NCBI RefSeq assembly: GCF_019263585.2
Contig: NZ_JADQDF010000001.1
Coordinates: forward strand, 5,280,501-5,344,500
DNA: 64,000 bases
Reading direction: 5' to 3'
DNA from: Pseudonocardia oceani
GTDB taxonomy: Bacteria > Actinomycetota > Actinomycetes > Mycobacteriales > Pseudonocardiaceae
The notes under the pieces are model-generated. The model was given only the letters and a program-made list of their open reading frames with translations. It did no database searches and was not told the origin of the DNA. How positions within the stretch are numbered: position 1 is the first letter of the stretch; every line of letters starts with the position of its first letter. A program made the translations under genes and the position numbers. Shown here piece by piece: positions 51,463 through 59,569 of this stretch.

Positions 51463-51491
51463 GCCTGTCGTCCGAGCGAGGGAGCACGCCC

Positions 51492-51722
51492 ATGAACGTC
51501 GGTCGCCCGGGTTGCCCGGTCGCGGTGATCCGGTGGAAGCAGCGCCGGGCCTGGGTGCGGGTCTACCCGTGCGTCTTGCATCACGGCGAGGTGCCGGGTG
51601 CGGAGCCGATGACCGACCGGCACCGGGAGCTGCTCGCCGCCCGCCGCGCCGACTGGGAGTCCGGCCTGGCCGGGCGCGGGTACGTGGGCCCGCCGACGAG
51701 CTCGAGCCGCGACGGGGTGTGA
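51492..51722 (+). CDS. Hypothetical element protein
   Basis: A 76-aa basic protein (VAVIRWKQRRAWVRVYPCVLHHGEVPG, then DRHRELLAARRADWESGL). GAGGGAG lies 8 bases before the ATG. Not recognised. Confidence 0.6.
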   Translation: MNVGRPGCPVAVIRWKQRRAWVRVYPCVLHHGEVPGAEPMTDRHRELLAARRADWESGLAGRGYVGPPTSSSRDGV

Positions 51723-51735
51723 ACGACGAAGAAGC

Positions 51736-51766
51736 TCCCCCGCCCCTGCCGTGAGGCAAGGACGGG
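51736..51766 (+). terminator. Hairpin after the plus-strand block
   Basis: TCCCCCGCCCCTGCC and GGCAAGGACGGGGG pair around GTGA with a small bulge. It follows the stop at 51722 and probably ends the conjugation operon. Confidence 0.55.
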
Positions 51767-51862
51767 GGTGCGGCGTTGTGAAGTGGAAGGGCGCGTCATC
51801 AGAGTTGATGAGATGCCGTCGCCACCTGTAACCGTGCGACGGCCCAGCTCGGATGAGCAGGC

Positions 51863-52519
51863 ATGCCGAAGTCGAACGAGCTCACCCACCGCATCACCTA
51901 CGCACTGAACAACCCGTACAGCACCCGCTCCATCGGCGGACGCGCACGACAGAAGCGCTGGGGCAAGCTCCTCGACACGTTCCCCGACCTTGACCGGATG
52001 CGGGTCCTCGACCTCGGCGGCACCGTCGAGTTCTGGCAGAGCGCGCCAGCACAGCCCAAGGACCTCACCGTGGTGAACCTCGAGCCCGCTCGTGACGGGC
52101 AGGTCCACGGCGACGCCTGCGCCCCGCCCGCCGAGATCCGCGCCGGCAGCTACGACATCGTGATCTCCAACAGCCTGATCGAGCACGTCGGCGGGCACCT
52201 GCGCCGGCAGGCCCTTGCGGAGGTCATCGCCGACCGGGCGCCGCGGCACTGGGTGCAGACTCCGTACCGGTACTTCCCGGTGGAGCCGCACTGGATGTTC
52301 CCCGGCATGCAGTTCCTGCCGTTCCGGGCGCGGCTGGCGATCACCCAGCATTGGCCGCTCGGCCACTACTGGACCGACGACCCCGCCCTGGCCATGGAGC
52401 GCACCCACGAGGTGGAGCTGGTGTCGGCGACGGAGATGCGCTCCTACTTCCCCGACTCGGACATCTGGTTCGAGCGGATGGCCGGCCTCCCGAAGTCGCT
52501 GGTAGCGATCCGGGCCTGA
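51863..52519 (+). CDS. Class I SAM-dependent methyltransferase
   Basis: A 218-aa protein: motif I RVLDLGGTVEFW, motif II NLEPARDGQVHGDA, and motif IV YDIVISNSLIEHVGGHLRRQALAEV. The C-terminal half (WVQTPYRYFPVEPHWMFPGMQFLPFRARL) is like methyltransferases linked to sugar or glycan synthesis. In a prophage it could modify a glycan or phage receptor; the target is unknown. Base composition is slightly less GC-rich than the chromosome. Confidence 0.75.
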   Translation: MPKSNELTHRITYALNNPYSTRSIGGRARQKRWGKLLDTFPDLDRMRVLDLGGTVEFWQSAPAQPKDLTVVNLEPARDGQVHGDACAPPAEIRAGSYDIVISNSLIEHVGGHLRRQALAEVIADRAPRHWVQTPYRYFPVEPHWMFPGMQFLPFRARLAITQHWPLGHYWTDDPALAMERTHEVELVSATEMRSYFPDSDIWFERMAGLPKSLVAIRA

Positions 52520-52530
52520 CCGCAGGTCAG
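52516..52530. terminator. Short hairpin overlapping two convergent stops
   Basis: CTGACC-GCA-GGTCAG includes the methyltransferase TGA and the tail-spike TGA. Perfect, but only 6 bp. Confidence 0.4.
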
Positions 52531-53960
52531 CCGGGTTCGGGCCATTCGACGGACGGACCGGGGATGACTCGGACACCGCCAGTGGTGGCGATGACGCGGC
52601 CGGACCAGGCGAGGTCGGCAAGATATGTCTCCGCCGCCGTGCGGTCGGTGAACCATGTGGTGCCCTGCTCGTGCCCGGTCGCCGCCACGTACGCGGCGGC
52701 CTCCTCGATCGTCTCCGGACGCTTCCCTGCTGGAATCAACGAATCCTGAATCAGTGTGCCCGGTTCCAGGTACACGTGGTTGTTCCGCACGGTCACCCCC
52801 ACCGGGATACCGTCCAAGGCGAAAATGTGGTTGGTCGTCGCCCCGAAGAACACGTTGCGTTCACACACGAGATCCGTTGGCAACGCGTACCGGTAGAACA
52901 GCAGGTGGCAGCCGCGACCGGCCGGATCGGGACGGTACTGCCAACCCCACCCGTTGCCCGCACCGAAGCAGAAGTTGTCGGTGAACGAGCAGTCGACGAA
53001 CCCAACACCGTCACCCGCGACCTCGGAACCGCCGAGCTCGAACGACTGCGAGTTGTTGAAGATGATATTCCGGCGCGCATGCAACCGGCGGTAGCCCTGA
53101 TTGGTCGGAACCTGCACGCCAGGGGAGCCCTGGTAGGTGACGGCTACGTCGTAGCAGTGCCAAATGCGGTTGCCTTCGATCAGCCAATCCTCGCACCCGA
53201 TCCACGCCTGGATACCGTTCCCGGCGCGGGTCGGCACGGTGTAGACGTAGTCGCCCCACGTGTAGGAACCGCCGAGGTCGTGGATGTCGCAGTTCAGGAT
53301 TTGGATGTTGCTCGGTGACCAGTAGGCGGATGCGACGACCCCAGCGTCGGCACCGCAAATGTCGAGGTCGCGAATCGTCCAGTGGTCTCGGGCGAGGTGG
53401 AAAACGTCGGCGTTGACCGCGATCTCCACGGTGCGACCCGTCGACGGGTTCCCCACGTGGTAGACGTGCAGAAACTCGCTCACATCGGTTCGGGCGTAGT
53501 CGCCGGAGTAGAAGTCCCACGGCTGAGCCAAGGCGGCGGAAGAGTCCTTCTTGGCGCCGTACACGGTCCCGTCGACCCGCAGGTGCCCGACCTCGGTTGC
53601 GCCGAGCATCGTGGCGCCGGTGTGCCCGGCCGCGCCGGCGGCAAGGTTGATTCGCCACACGTTGCCGCCAACGTTAGTCCACCCACCGACAGCGGCGATC
53701 TTGTAGCAGGAGATCCGTGGTTTCGCCCCGGCCCCGTACGCGCCGAATGTGACGGGGTTGGCGTTCGGGTACGGATGCCAACCCTCCTGCGCCGGCTGGC
53801 CATAGAAGGTGTCCCCTCGCCGGAACAGCACGAAGTCCCCCCCGACGATCTGCTGGGCGGCGAGGGCGTCGTTGAGCCGCGCGATCGTGGCCCACGGCGC
53901 AGCCTCGGATGTGCCCGTGTTCCCGTCGCTGCCCGTGCTGGCGAGGTAGTAGCTGGTCAC
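52527..53960 (-). CDS. Right-handed beta-helix protein, probable phage tail spike
   Basis: A 477-aa protein. MTSYYLASTGSDGNTGTSEAAPWATIARLNDAL is the usual opening of pectate-lyase-like beta-helix proteins. Successive turns follow (DHWTIRDLDICGADAG, SNIQILNCDIHDLGG, CEDWLIEGNRIWHC, ARRNIIFNNSQSFELGG, CERNVFFGATTNHI, VTVRNNHVYLEPG). Such spikes bind and often cut surface polysaccharide. Translationally coupled to the tail-fibre gene upstream (ATGA). Distal end of the late operon. Confidence 0.8.
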   Translation of the reverse strand: MTSYYLASTGSDGNTGTSEAAPWATIARLNDALAAQQIVGGDFVLFRRGDTFYGQPAQEGWHPYPNANPVTFGAYGAGAKPRISCYKIAAVGGWTNVGGNVWRINLAAGAAGHTGATMLGATEVGHLRVDGTVYGAKKDSSAALAQPWDFYSGDYARTDVSEFLHVYHVGNPSTGRTVEIAVNADVFHLARDHWTIRDLDICGADAGVVASAYWSPSNIQILNCDIHDLGGSYTWGDYVYTVPTRAGNGIQAWIGCEDWLIEGNRIWHCYDVAVTYQGSPGVQVPTNQGYRRLHARRNIIFNNSQSFELGGSEVAGDGVGFVDCSFTDNFCFGAGNGWGWQYRPDPAGRGCHLLFYRYALPTDLVCERNVFFGATTNHIFALDGIPVGVTVRNNHVYLEPGTLIQDSLIPAGKRPETIEEAAAYVAATGHEQGTTWFTDRTAAETYLADLAWSGRVIATTGGVRVIPGPSVEWPEPG

Positions 53961-54940
53961 ACCACTCGCTGCGCGATCATCGAAGTTCCGGGGCCGGACT
54001 GATAGTTCCCCGCTCCGGTCATGTAGGCGGCTAGCTCAAGGGTGTAGTTGCCCGGGCTGAGCCCGGTCAGCACCCACGCCATCGGAACCGACAGCCGGAT
54101 GCCGTTGTCGACCAGCTTGATCGGGTAGGTGATGGGGTTGCCTGCCCCGTTCACGACCAGGTTCCAAATCATGGTCGCAGTGTTGGCGAAGTAGGACGCT
54201 AGGTCGACGAGCACGTCGACGCGGAACACGTCCGCCGTCGAGGTTGAGGCGATAGTGATGGCGAGGCCGCCAACAACGGTCCAGTTCGTTGTGGTGAAGT
54301 TTGTTTCCGATCCCGTGTCCTGGACCGGCGCCCACGGACCGTTGCCGCCGCCGACACCGGCGAGGAGACCGTCGACCTCGTCCTGGGTGTAGGCGGGGGG
54401 GGACAGCTCGCCGGGCGCGACCGGCGAGCTGTCGAGGTTGTAGGCGCTGACCGGGGTGCCGTCAACCGAGAGGGCCGTCTTGGCGTCGAGCGCGGTCTGC
54501 AGCCCGGTCGTTTTCGCGATGGTGAAGCTGCCGTTGGGAACGACGGGCGCATCGGAGAAGGTCTTGATCCCGGCGATCGTCTCCGCGCCGGACTTCGACA
54601 CCTTCCCTGATAGCGCCGAGGTGACCGATGCGGCGAAGGATGCGTCGTCGTTGACCGCGGCGGCCAGTTCGTTGAGGGTGTCGAGCGCGCCGGGGGCGCC
54701 GTCGAGCAGCGCGTCGATCGCCGCGGTGATGGCCACGGCCAGCTCGGAGTCGCGGGTGATCCCGGCGGGGATGCGGGCGTCGGCGATCGTCCCGGTCAAC
54801 GCTGCGGCGGGGACGGTCGGGTTGTCGGCAGTGCCCCCCAGCAGTCGGGCGACACCCTTGGTGTCAGTGGTGGCGTCGACAACCTCCCCCCCGCCGCCTC
54901 CGGCGCCGCTGGGTCGGATCGGGTACCGGATGACTCCCAT
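53957..54940 (-). CDS. Phage tail fibre/minor tail protein
   Basis: A 327-aa protein. MGVIRYPIRPSGAGGGGGEVVDATTDTKGVARLLGGTADNPTVPAAALTGTIADARIP is typical of fibre N-terminal repeats, followed by a helical trimer-like AIDALLDGAPGALDTLNELAAAVNDDASFAASVTSAL and a beta-rich C-terminal domain. It probably carries or joins the beta-helix spike encoded next. Confidence 0.75.
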   Translation of the reverse strand: MGVIRYPIRPSGAGGGGGEVVDATTDTKGVARLLGGTADNPTVPAAALTGTIADARIPAGITRDSELAVAITAAIDALLDGAPGALDTLNELAAAVNDDASFAASVTSALSGKVSKSGAETIAGIKTFSDAPVVPNGSFTIAKTTGLQTALDAKTALSVDGTPVSAYNLDSSPVAPGELSPPAYTQDEVDGLLAGVGGGNGPWAPVQDTGSETNFTTTNWTVVGGLAITIASTSTADVFRVDVLVDLASYFANTATMIWNLVVNGAGNPITYPIKLVDNGIRLSVPMAWVLTGLSPGNYTLELAAYMTGAGNYQSGPGTSMIAQRVV

Positions 54941-54942
54941 GG

Positions 54943-55260
54943 TCAGCCCCTCCCAACCGACACGACAGCCGACGCGGCCGAGATCAGCCGAACCACCGTG
55001 TCACCCGCAGTCGGCACATCCACCCCCACCGCTGTCCCCGGCTGCACCGACCAGCAGTCCGTGCCCTTCACTGTCGCCGCCCCCGACGGCCCGAACCGGA
55101 AGTACACCGGCGCAGTCCCCTCGAGCACCTGCACCTCGACACGGGCCAGGTCGTACTGCGACGGGAGATCCCCGCCGAACGTCACCGTCGACTCGGTGTT
55201 CGCGGCGAGCTCGATCTCGTGGATTCCGATGTGCCCGGTCGGCACGTCATGCGCTGCCAT
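54943..55260 (-). CDS. Small phage structural protein (beta-rich)
   Basis: A 105-aa protein: GIHEIELAANTESTVTFGGDLPSQYDLARVEVQVLEGTAPVYFRFGPSGA, then VRLISAASAVVSVGRG. Short beta proteins of this kind accompany actinophage tail-fibre genes. The ATG at 55260 overlaps the preceding small ORF. Confidence 0.6.
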   Translation of the reverse strand: MAAHDVPTGHIGIHEIELAANTESTVTFGGDLPSQYDLARVEVQVLEGTAPVYFRFGPSGAATVKGTDCWSVQPGTAVGVDVPTAGDTVVRLISAASAVVSVGRG

Positions 55261-55408
55261 GGCGCTGCCCTTCAGTTGCGGTCGAAGACGAGGAACGAGG
55301 TTTGGGTGGGCGCCGGGAGCCGAGCGTGATGGCGCGGCCGACGTAGCGGGCCACCACCACCGAGGCGGCGACCCAGGCTGCGGCGGCGGCCCACGCCCAC
55401 CCCGGCAT
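55247..55408 (-). CDS. Tiny membrane protein of the lysis region
   Basis: A 53-aa ORF with an N-terminal hydrophobic helix (WAWAAAAAWVAASVVVARYVG) and a basic Pro/Ser-rich tail. It starts 8 bases past the preceding stop and overlaps the next start. Possibly a holin or holin accessory protein. Low complexity limits confidence. Confidence 0.45.
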   Translation of the reverse strand: MPGWAWAAAAAWVAASVVVARYVGRAITLGSRRPPKPRSSSSTATEGQRHGSA

Positions 55409-55415
55409 CAGCTGC

Positions 55416-55514
55416 TCACCGCACGAACCCGAACAGGCAGAACGCCCACACCCGCGCGGTCACCGCAGTCGCATAGCGCCACGGGATGAGCGCCACAGCG
55501 AGGGCCGATGTCAC
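55416..55514 (-). CDS. 32-codon membrane ORF overlapping the holin stop
   Basis: GTG at 55514 overlaps the holin-like stop (GTGA). It encodes ALAVALIPWRYATAVTARVW followed by AFCLFGFVR, a short helix-like peptide. Coupled translation and position suggest a lysis-related peptide, but it could be chance. Confidence 0.4.
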   Translation of the reverse strand: MTSALAVALIPWRYATAVTARVWAFCLFGFVR

Positions 55515-55861
55515 GCGTGAACCTGCACGGGCGGGGCAGCGGCGGTGACCCGGTCCCGCACGACCACGGCGGCGATCGCACCGAGGGCGACGACGAGGCT
55601 GGCCTGCTGCGCGGAGTCGAGCTGCAGCCCCAGCGCCGCACCGACCGACACCACCGCGGAGATGGCGCCGACGATGGCCGGGAGAAGGTTGTCCGACTTC
55701 ACCACGAACGCGGTGATCGCGCCGGCCACAGCAAGAGCGGCAGCGTTGACGACGGTCTGCGTCTCGGGGTTGGCGGCGAAGACGAACGCGGCGAGGCAGG
55801 CGACGACGGGGGCGATGAGGCCGATGTAGAGGGCGGCCGGTTCGCGACTGGCGGGGTTCAC
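55511..55861 (-). CDS. Holin-like membrane protein
   Basis: A 116-aa protein with three or four helices (ALYIGLIAPVVACLAAFVF, VVNAAALAVAGAITAFVV, PAIVGAISAVVSVGAALGL, ASLVVALGAIAAVVV). It is encoded just after the endolysin, as actinophage holins often are. GTG 55861 with AGGAG 6 bases upstream. Forms membrane holes for lysin release, by family and position. Confidence 0.65.
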   Translation of the reverse strand: MNPASREPAALYIGLIAPVVACLAAFVFAANPETQTVVNAAALAVAGAITAFVVKSDNLLPAIVGAISAVVSVGAALGLQLDSAQQASLVVALGAIAAVVVRDRVTAAAPPVQVHA

Positions 55862-55916
55862 GGTGACTCCTGGTGGTTGGTCGGGGTGGTCGTCGGGGAG
55901 CCGGTGCCGGCCCACA

Positions 55917-56687
55917 TCAGGCGGCGGTGCGCTTGGACAGCAGGTCGAGGACGCGAGCAGCGATCCGGTCCACGTCGGCGTCGGCGAGCGCGAACGTCCC
56001 ACCGGACGGGGCGGCGACCGTCCCGCTGCCGAGGCGGGCGGTGAGCGCTTCGACCGCGGCGCGGGCGTCGGCGGCTTCGGCCCACGCGTTGAGCGACGAC
56101 CCGTACTCGTCGTCGGTGGCGGGCCGGCAGTTCTTGGACCGGGCCGGCAGGACCAGGCCGGGCTTCATCTTGCGGATGCCTTCGAGCACTTCGCGCTGCT
56201 CGGCGTCGGTCAAGGCCATGAGAAACCCCTCCTGCGGGCGGGCGACGGTGGTGGCGGTGGTGATGCCCCAGGGCGCGGTCGAGTCGAACGCGCCGGGGTC
56301 CCGGGTGAACGACACGTGCCCGTGGGAGGTGTGCGGGTTCGTGCCGGTGTAGACGCGCCACCCGGTGAAGTCGGGGGTGGTGATGCGCCGGTTGAAGATG
56401 AGGTAGCCGCCGCCGTTGAGGCGGACGTCGCCGCGCTGCCCGAGCTGGCGCAGGTGTTCCATGAGCCAGGCCATGTCGACGCCGTCGACGTCGATGTCAC
56501 GGGCGCGGACGATGCCCATGTTCGGCGGCGGCGGCTTCTTCACAAACGGGTTGTGATCGCTCGTGCGCGCAGCGTGAGCAGTGTCCCCCACGGTGCCATC
56601 GGATGCCTTGTCACGGCGCGGCCAGCGGGCGTTGATCTCGGCGACCAGCGTCAGGGAGCAGGCGCAGTTGCGCCACGGGTCACTCAT
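55917..56687 (-). CDS. Endolysin-like peptidase (M15-type zinc motif)
   Basis: A 256-aa protein. Residues 1-150 hold a D,D-carboxypeptidase-like zinc site: TAHAARTSDHNPF, then VRARDIDVDGVD, and THTSHGHVSF (written in the gene as NPHTSHGHVSF) give the His, Asp and His ligands. The C-terminal part is a linker with helices (about 150-256) that may bind the cell wall. Expected to cut peptidoglycan peptides for host lysis. Followed by a holin-like gene. Confidence 0.7.
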   Translation of the reverse strand: MSDPWRNCACSLTLVAEINARWPRRDKASDGTVGDTAHAARTSDHNPFVKKPPPPNMGIVRARDIDVDGVDMAWLMEHLRQLGQRGDVRLNGGGYLIFNRRITTPDFTGWRVYTGTNPHTSHGHVSFTRDPGAFDSTAPWGITTATTVARPQEGFLMALTDAEQREVLEGIRKMKPGLVLPARSKNCRPATDDEYGSSLNAWAEAADARAAVEALTARLGSGTVAAPSGGTFALADADVDRIAARVLDLLSKRTAA

Positions 56688-56982
56688 CGGCCGGCCTGCC
56701 GGTGTCGGCGGGCGGGTCTGCGTCCTCGCCGGCGTAGCGCCACGGGTCGGAGTGGTCCTCCTGCCCGGCGGTCATCGACGGCGGGTCAGGCTGCGGCGTC
56801 GGTCGCGGGTTCGCGTAGTCGACGTGGCCGGCGTACTCGACCCGGCCGGCGGTGACGACGGGGATGTCGACGCGGGTCGCGGACGGGTCGTAGTCGGCCA
56901 CGGTGATCGGGGTCGGCGCCGTCTCGTCGTAAAGCCACCGGTCGGGGCTGGACGGGTCGGGGTTCTCGCGCCAGTCGCCCAT
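56680..56982 (-). CDS. Hypothetical phage protein, acidic
   Basis: A 100-aa acidic, Pro-rich protein (MGDWRENPDPSSPDRWLYDETAPTPITVADYDPSATRVDIP). AGGAG lies 6 bases before the ATG at 56982. First gene of the lysis operon, overlapping the endolysin start. Function unknown. Confidence 0.6.
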   Translation of the reverse strand: MGDWRENPDPSSPDRWLYDETAPTPITVADYDPSATRVDIPVVTAGRVEYAGHVDYANPRPTPQPDPPSMTAGQEDHSDPWRYAGEDADPPADTGRPADE

Positions 56983-57041
56983 GCCGGTCTCCTGTCTGCA
57001 GGTTGGGACGGGAGGGTGTGACGTGCTGCCACACTCAGGGC

Positions 57042-57230
57042 ATGACGGACTTGATCCGCCCAGGTGGGGCACCGCACCGCTGCGACCATCCGGACCTGAA
57101 TCTCCGGATTCGGCACGGGGCTCGGTGGCGCTGCGAGTGCGGTCGCCGGTGGCAGCTGCACGTGAATCAGTTGAGCCGGACCTCGTGGAGCGGGCAGTGG
57201 AAGCGCTACGGCTGGCGCTGGCCGCTCTGA
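57042..57230 (+). CDS. Small zinc-ribbon-like protein on the opposite strand
   Basis: A 62-aa protein: HRCDHPDLNLRIRHGARWRCECGRRWQL, with Cys/His pairs, and a Trp-rich end. Such small Cys proteins are frequent in actinophages. It is the only plus-strand gene in the late module and ends at a strong hairpin. Confidence 0.6.
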   Translation: MTDLIRPGGAPHRCDHPDLNLRIRHGARWRCECGRRWQLHVNQLSRTSWSGQWKRYGWRWPL

Positions 57231-57237
57231 GACGGGG

Positions 57238-57272
57238 CGGCCCCGTGTCCCGGGGAGCTGGACACGGGGCCG
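57238..57272. terminator. Perfect 13-bp bidirectional terminator hairpin
   Basis: CGGCCCCGTGTCC and GGACACGGGGCCG with a 9-base loop, between a plus-strand gene (stop 57230) and the end of the minus-strand unit (stop 57285). It probably separates the tail/surface operon from the lysis operon. Confidence 0.8.
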
Positions 57273-57284
57273 CGTGCGACCTCG

Positions 57285-57746
57285 TCAGGCCGCGGGCGGG
57301 GGCGTGTTGTCGTCGTCCTGGACGGGCTCGGCCGGGGCCGGCTCGGCGGGGGTCTCGGGGTCGGCGGGCGCCTCGGGCTCGGGCAGCGGCTCCACGTCCG
57401 GGGCCTCGGGCTCGGTGCGGAACATCTCCGCGACGTCGTCGAACGCGTCCTTCACCAGGGACGCGGCCTCGAGGTCACCGGCCTCGTCGGCGGCGGCCGC
57501 ACCCTTGAGGTCGGCGACCTCCGCCCGGAGGGCGGCCTCGGAGGCGATCAGGTCGGACACGGGGGTGGCGAGAGCGGTGAGGCCCTCGGCGATCTTGGCG
57601 AGCAGTTCGCGGTCGGCGGCCATGTTCTTCTCCATTCGGGTCAGGCGGGTGGGGATCTGCAGCACGGCCATACGCACAGCCAGGAGGTCGCGCTGCAGAT
57701 CCGAGAGGGCCGTCAACGGCCAGGTGAAGCGGTCATGCCAGGCCAT
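57285..57746 (-). CDS. Phage protein with helical core and acidic Pro-rich tail
   Basis: A 153-aa protein: helical heptad-like LLAVRMAVLQIPTRLTRMEKNMAADRELLAKIAEGLTAL, then an acidic Pro/Glu tail (about 112-153). Perhaps a coiled-coil structural or adapter protein. Not recognised. Confidence 0.6.
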   Translation of the reverse strand: MAWHDRFTWPLTALSDLQRDLLAVRMAVLQIPTRLTRMEKNMAADRELLAKIAEGLTALATPVSDLIASEAALRAEVADLKGAAAADEAGDLEAASLVKDAFDDVAEMFRTEPEAPDVEPLPEPEAPADPETPAEPAPAEPVQDDDNTPPPAA

Positions 57747-57758
57747 GCGGACCTCCGG

Positions 57759-58160
57759 TCAGGGGACGGGCGGGTAACGGCGATGGCGGCGCGCGTAGGC
57801 CGCGACAGTTGCGGGCCGACCTGCGGCTTCGCGGCGGCGGGCTTCGGCAGTGATGTCGTCGAGCCGCTTCTCGTCGGGGCTGGCGCGTCGCTGCGACGGC
57901 ACCACCGGCCGGGTCTTCGCGGACCTCGACGAAACCAGGAAGGGGCGCATGTGCGTGATGAGCCGTGCCACCCGGACTTCTTCCACGAGTGCGTCGAACC
58001 GCTCGGACACCGAGGACACCAGGTAGGGCTGCATGTGCGCGATGAGCCGCGCCACCCGCACTTCTTCCATCATCGCGTCGAGCCGTTCGGACATCGACAA
58101 GCCGCATACCGCGGTGAGCAGAAGTCGAGCCTGCGCTTCACTCGTGTCCGGCCCGTTCAT
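57759..58160 (-). CDS. Hypothetical phage protein with internal duplication
   Basis: A 133-aa protein. MSERLDAMMEEVRVARLIAHMQPYLVSS (about 23-50) is repeated next to it as VSERFDALVEEVRVARLITHMRPFLVSS, a tandem 28-residue duplication that has since diverged. The ATG overlaps the sortase stop. Unknown function. Confidence 0.6.
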   Translation of the reverse strand: MNGPDTSEAQARLLLTAVCGLSMSERLDAMMEEVRVARLIAHMQPYLVSSVSERFDALVEEVRVARLITHMRPFLVSSRSAKTRPVVPSQRRASPDEKRLDDITAEARRREAAGRPATVAAYARRHRRYPPVP

Positions 58161-58744
58161 GCCGGCACCGCGTAGGCGACGACGTTCGACTCGTAGCTGC
58201 GGGCGGCCGCGTCGAACCGGCCACCGCAGGTGACCAGGCGCAGTTCGGGGCCGTCGGTGTCGCCATAGACAGATGCCGACGGGAACCGGGACTTGTCATA
58301 AGTCTCCACCACGGTCACCTCCCATCGCAGAGTCACGCCGTCGGAGCGGTCGGTCTCGATCAGGTCGCCCGGCCCGAGCCCGGCGAGGCGAGCGAACACC
58401 CCGGGCACCGAAGCACCGCCGTCCCGGCCGGAGACGTGGCCGTAGATGACGGCCGGCCCGACGTCGCCGGGTTCGACCCCGGGCTCGAACCACGACGCCT
58501 GCCTGGGCTGGTCCACCGGCGGCACCTCCGCGGTCCCGTCCGGGTTGAAACCGGTCGCGACGAGGGAGCTCTCCGCGGCGATGGACGGGACGCGTACCGC
58601 GATCGGGGTGAGAGTGGGCACGGCCGGGGTCGAGGTGCGCGGCGGGTAGGTGACCGTCACCGTGGGTGGCGCTGTCGGCGGCACCGGCGCACCGCACCCG
58701 ACCAGCGCAGCCAGGAGAACGGCCGCGGCGAGCGCGCGGATCAT
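58157..58744 (-). CDS. Class F sortase-like transpeptidase (lipoprotein)
   Basis: A 195-aa protein with a lipobox (LVGCG, Cys 17) and a Pro/Thr stalk, then the sortase core. The catalytic His is in VIYGHVSG, the Cys in LRLVTCGG, and an Arg follows (GRFDAAARSYESNVVAYA). Class F sortases of actinobacteria join surface proteins to the envelope. Finding one inside phage late genes is unusual. Overlaps both neighbours by four bases. Confidence 0.85.
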   Translation of the reverse strand: MIRALAAAVLLAALVGCGAPVPPTAPPTVTVTYPPRTSTPAVPTLTPIAVRVPSIAAESSLVATGFNPDGTAEVPPVDQPRQASWFEPGVEPGDVGPAVIYGHVSGRDGGASVPGVFARLAGLGPGDLIETDRSDGVTLRWEVTVVETYDKSRFPSASVYGDTDGPELRLVTCGGRFDAAARSYESNVVAYAVPA

Positions 58745-59040
58745 CGCGTGTCGGCCTGGTCGAGCAGCTCGGTGACCAGCCGGGCCGGGAGGCTGCCCTG
58801 GTTGACTCGGTAGCCGTTGCTCATGTGGAACTGGAGCTCCCCGATCAGGAGGTCCCGGACGGCGCCGGAGTAGAGCCGGCGGGCCACGGCCATCGCGTCC
58901 CGGATCCGGGCGGCCTCGGTGAGCTCCCGGCGCTGCGGGGGCAGCGGCACCGGTTCGGGCTGGGCGTCGGCGAGGTAGGTGGCCTGGAAGTCACGGGCCT
59001 CCGCCGCCCGCACCGGCCCCATCAGCTGCTGCTCACCCAC
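58741..59040 (-). CDS. Hypothetical phage protein
   Basis: A 99-aa helical protein (RRELTEAARIRDAMAVARRLYSGAVRDLLIGELQFHMSNGYRVNQGSLPARLVTELLDQ). GTG 59040 overlaps the secreted-protein stop. Not recognised. Confidence 0.55.
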   Translation of the reverse strand: MGEQQLMGPVRAAEARDFQATYLADAQPEPVPLPPQRRELTEAARIRDAMAVARRLYSGAVRDLLIGELQFHMSNGYRVNQGSLPARLVTELLDQADTR

Positions 59041-59569
59041 CGGTCGCGACCCCCCCGACGGGGGCCCGGCCCACCTGGTCGAAGTCGTCGTCGTCGGGGG
59101 TCGGCGCGGGAGCGGAGGTGGTCGGCGGCGCCGTCGTCTCCGTTGTTGCCGGCGGGGTGGTCGGCGGCGTGGTGACGTCGACGGGCGGCTCACAGTCGGT
59201 GTCGACCAAACCGAGGTCGAGGAACGCCTGCCGGTGCGTGTTCGGGCCGTACGACACCCCGAGCGTGACGAACCCCTGCCCGTCGAACGAGTCCTCCGGC
59301 AGCCGCACCGTGTGCGTCACCGTCTCCCCGGCGGGGACGACGATGAGACCCTGCGCCCCGATGGGGCCGCCCGCGAACGGGCCGGTGGAGAACGTGAACC
59401 CGTACTCGCCCACGTCGGCGTTGACGAGGTTGAACGTCACCGTCCCGCACGCCTTCTGCGGGGTGATCGCGACGACCTGCGGGTCCGGGGCCGGGTCCTG
59501 GGCCAGCGCGTACGGCGCGGACAGGGTCAGTGCTGCCAGGACGAGCCCGGGCAGGACGTAGCGCTTCAC
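59033..59569 (-). CDS. Secreted protein with Thr/Pro stalk, likely sortase substrate
   Basis: A 178-aa protein with a signal peptide (VLPGLVLAALTLSAPYALAQ), a beta-sandwich-like domain with two Cys (KACGTVTF and VDTDCEPP), a Thr/Pro-rich stalk (about 130-160) and the ending FDQVGRAPVGGVATGG. That ending resembles the QVxxxPxGGVxTG tails seen beside actinobacterial class F sortases. AGGAG precedes the GTG at 59569. Confidence 0.65.
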   Translation of the reverse strand: MKRYVLPGLVLAALTLSAPYALAQDPAPDPQVVAITPQKACGTVTFNLVNADVGEYGFTFSTGPFAGGPIGAQGLIVVPAGETVTHTVRLPEDSFDGQGFVTLGVSYGPNTHRQAFLDLGLVDTDCEPPVDVTTPPTTPPATTETTAPPTTSAPAPTPDDDDFDQVGRAPVGGVATGG

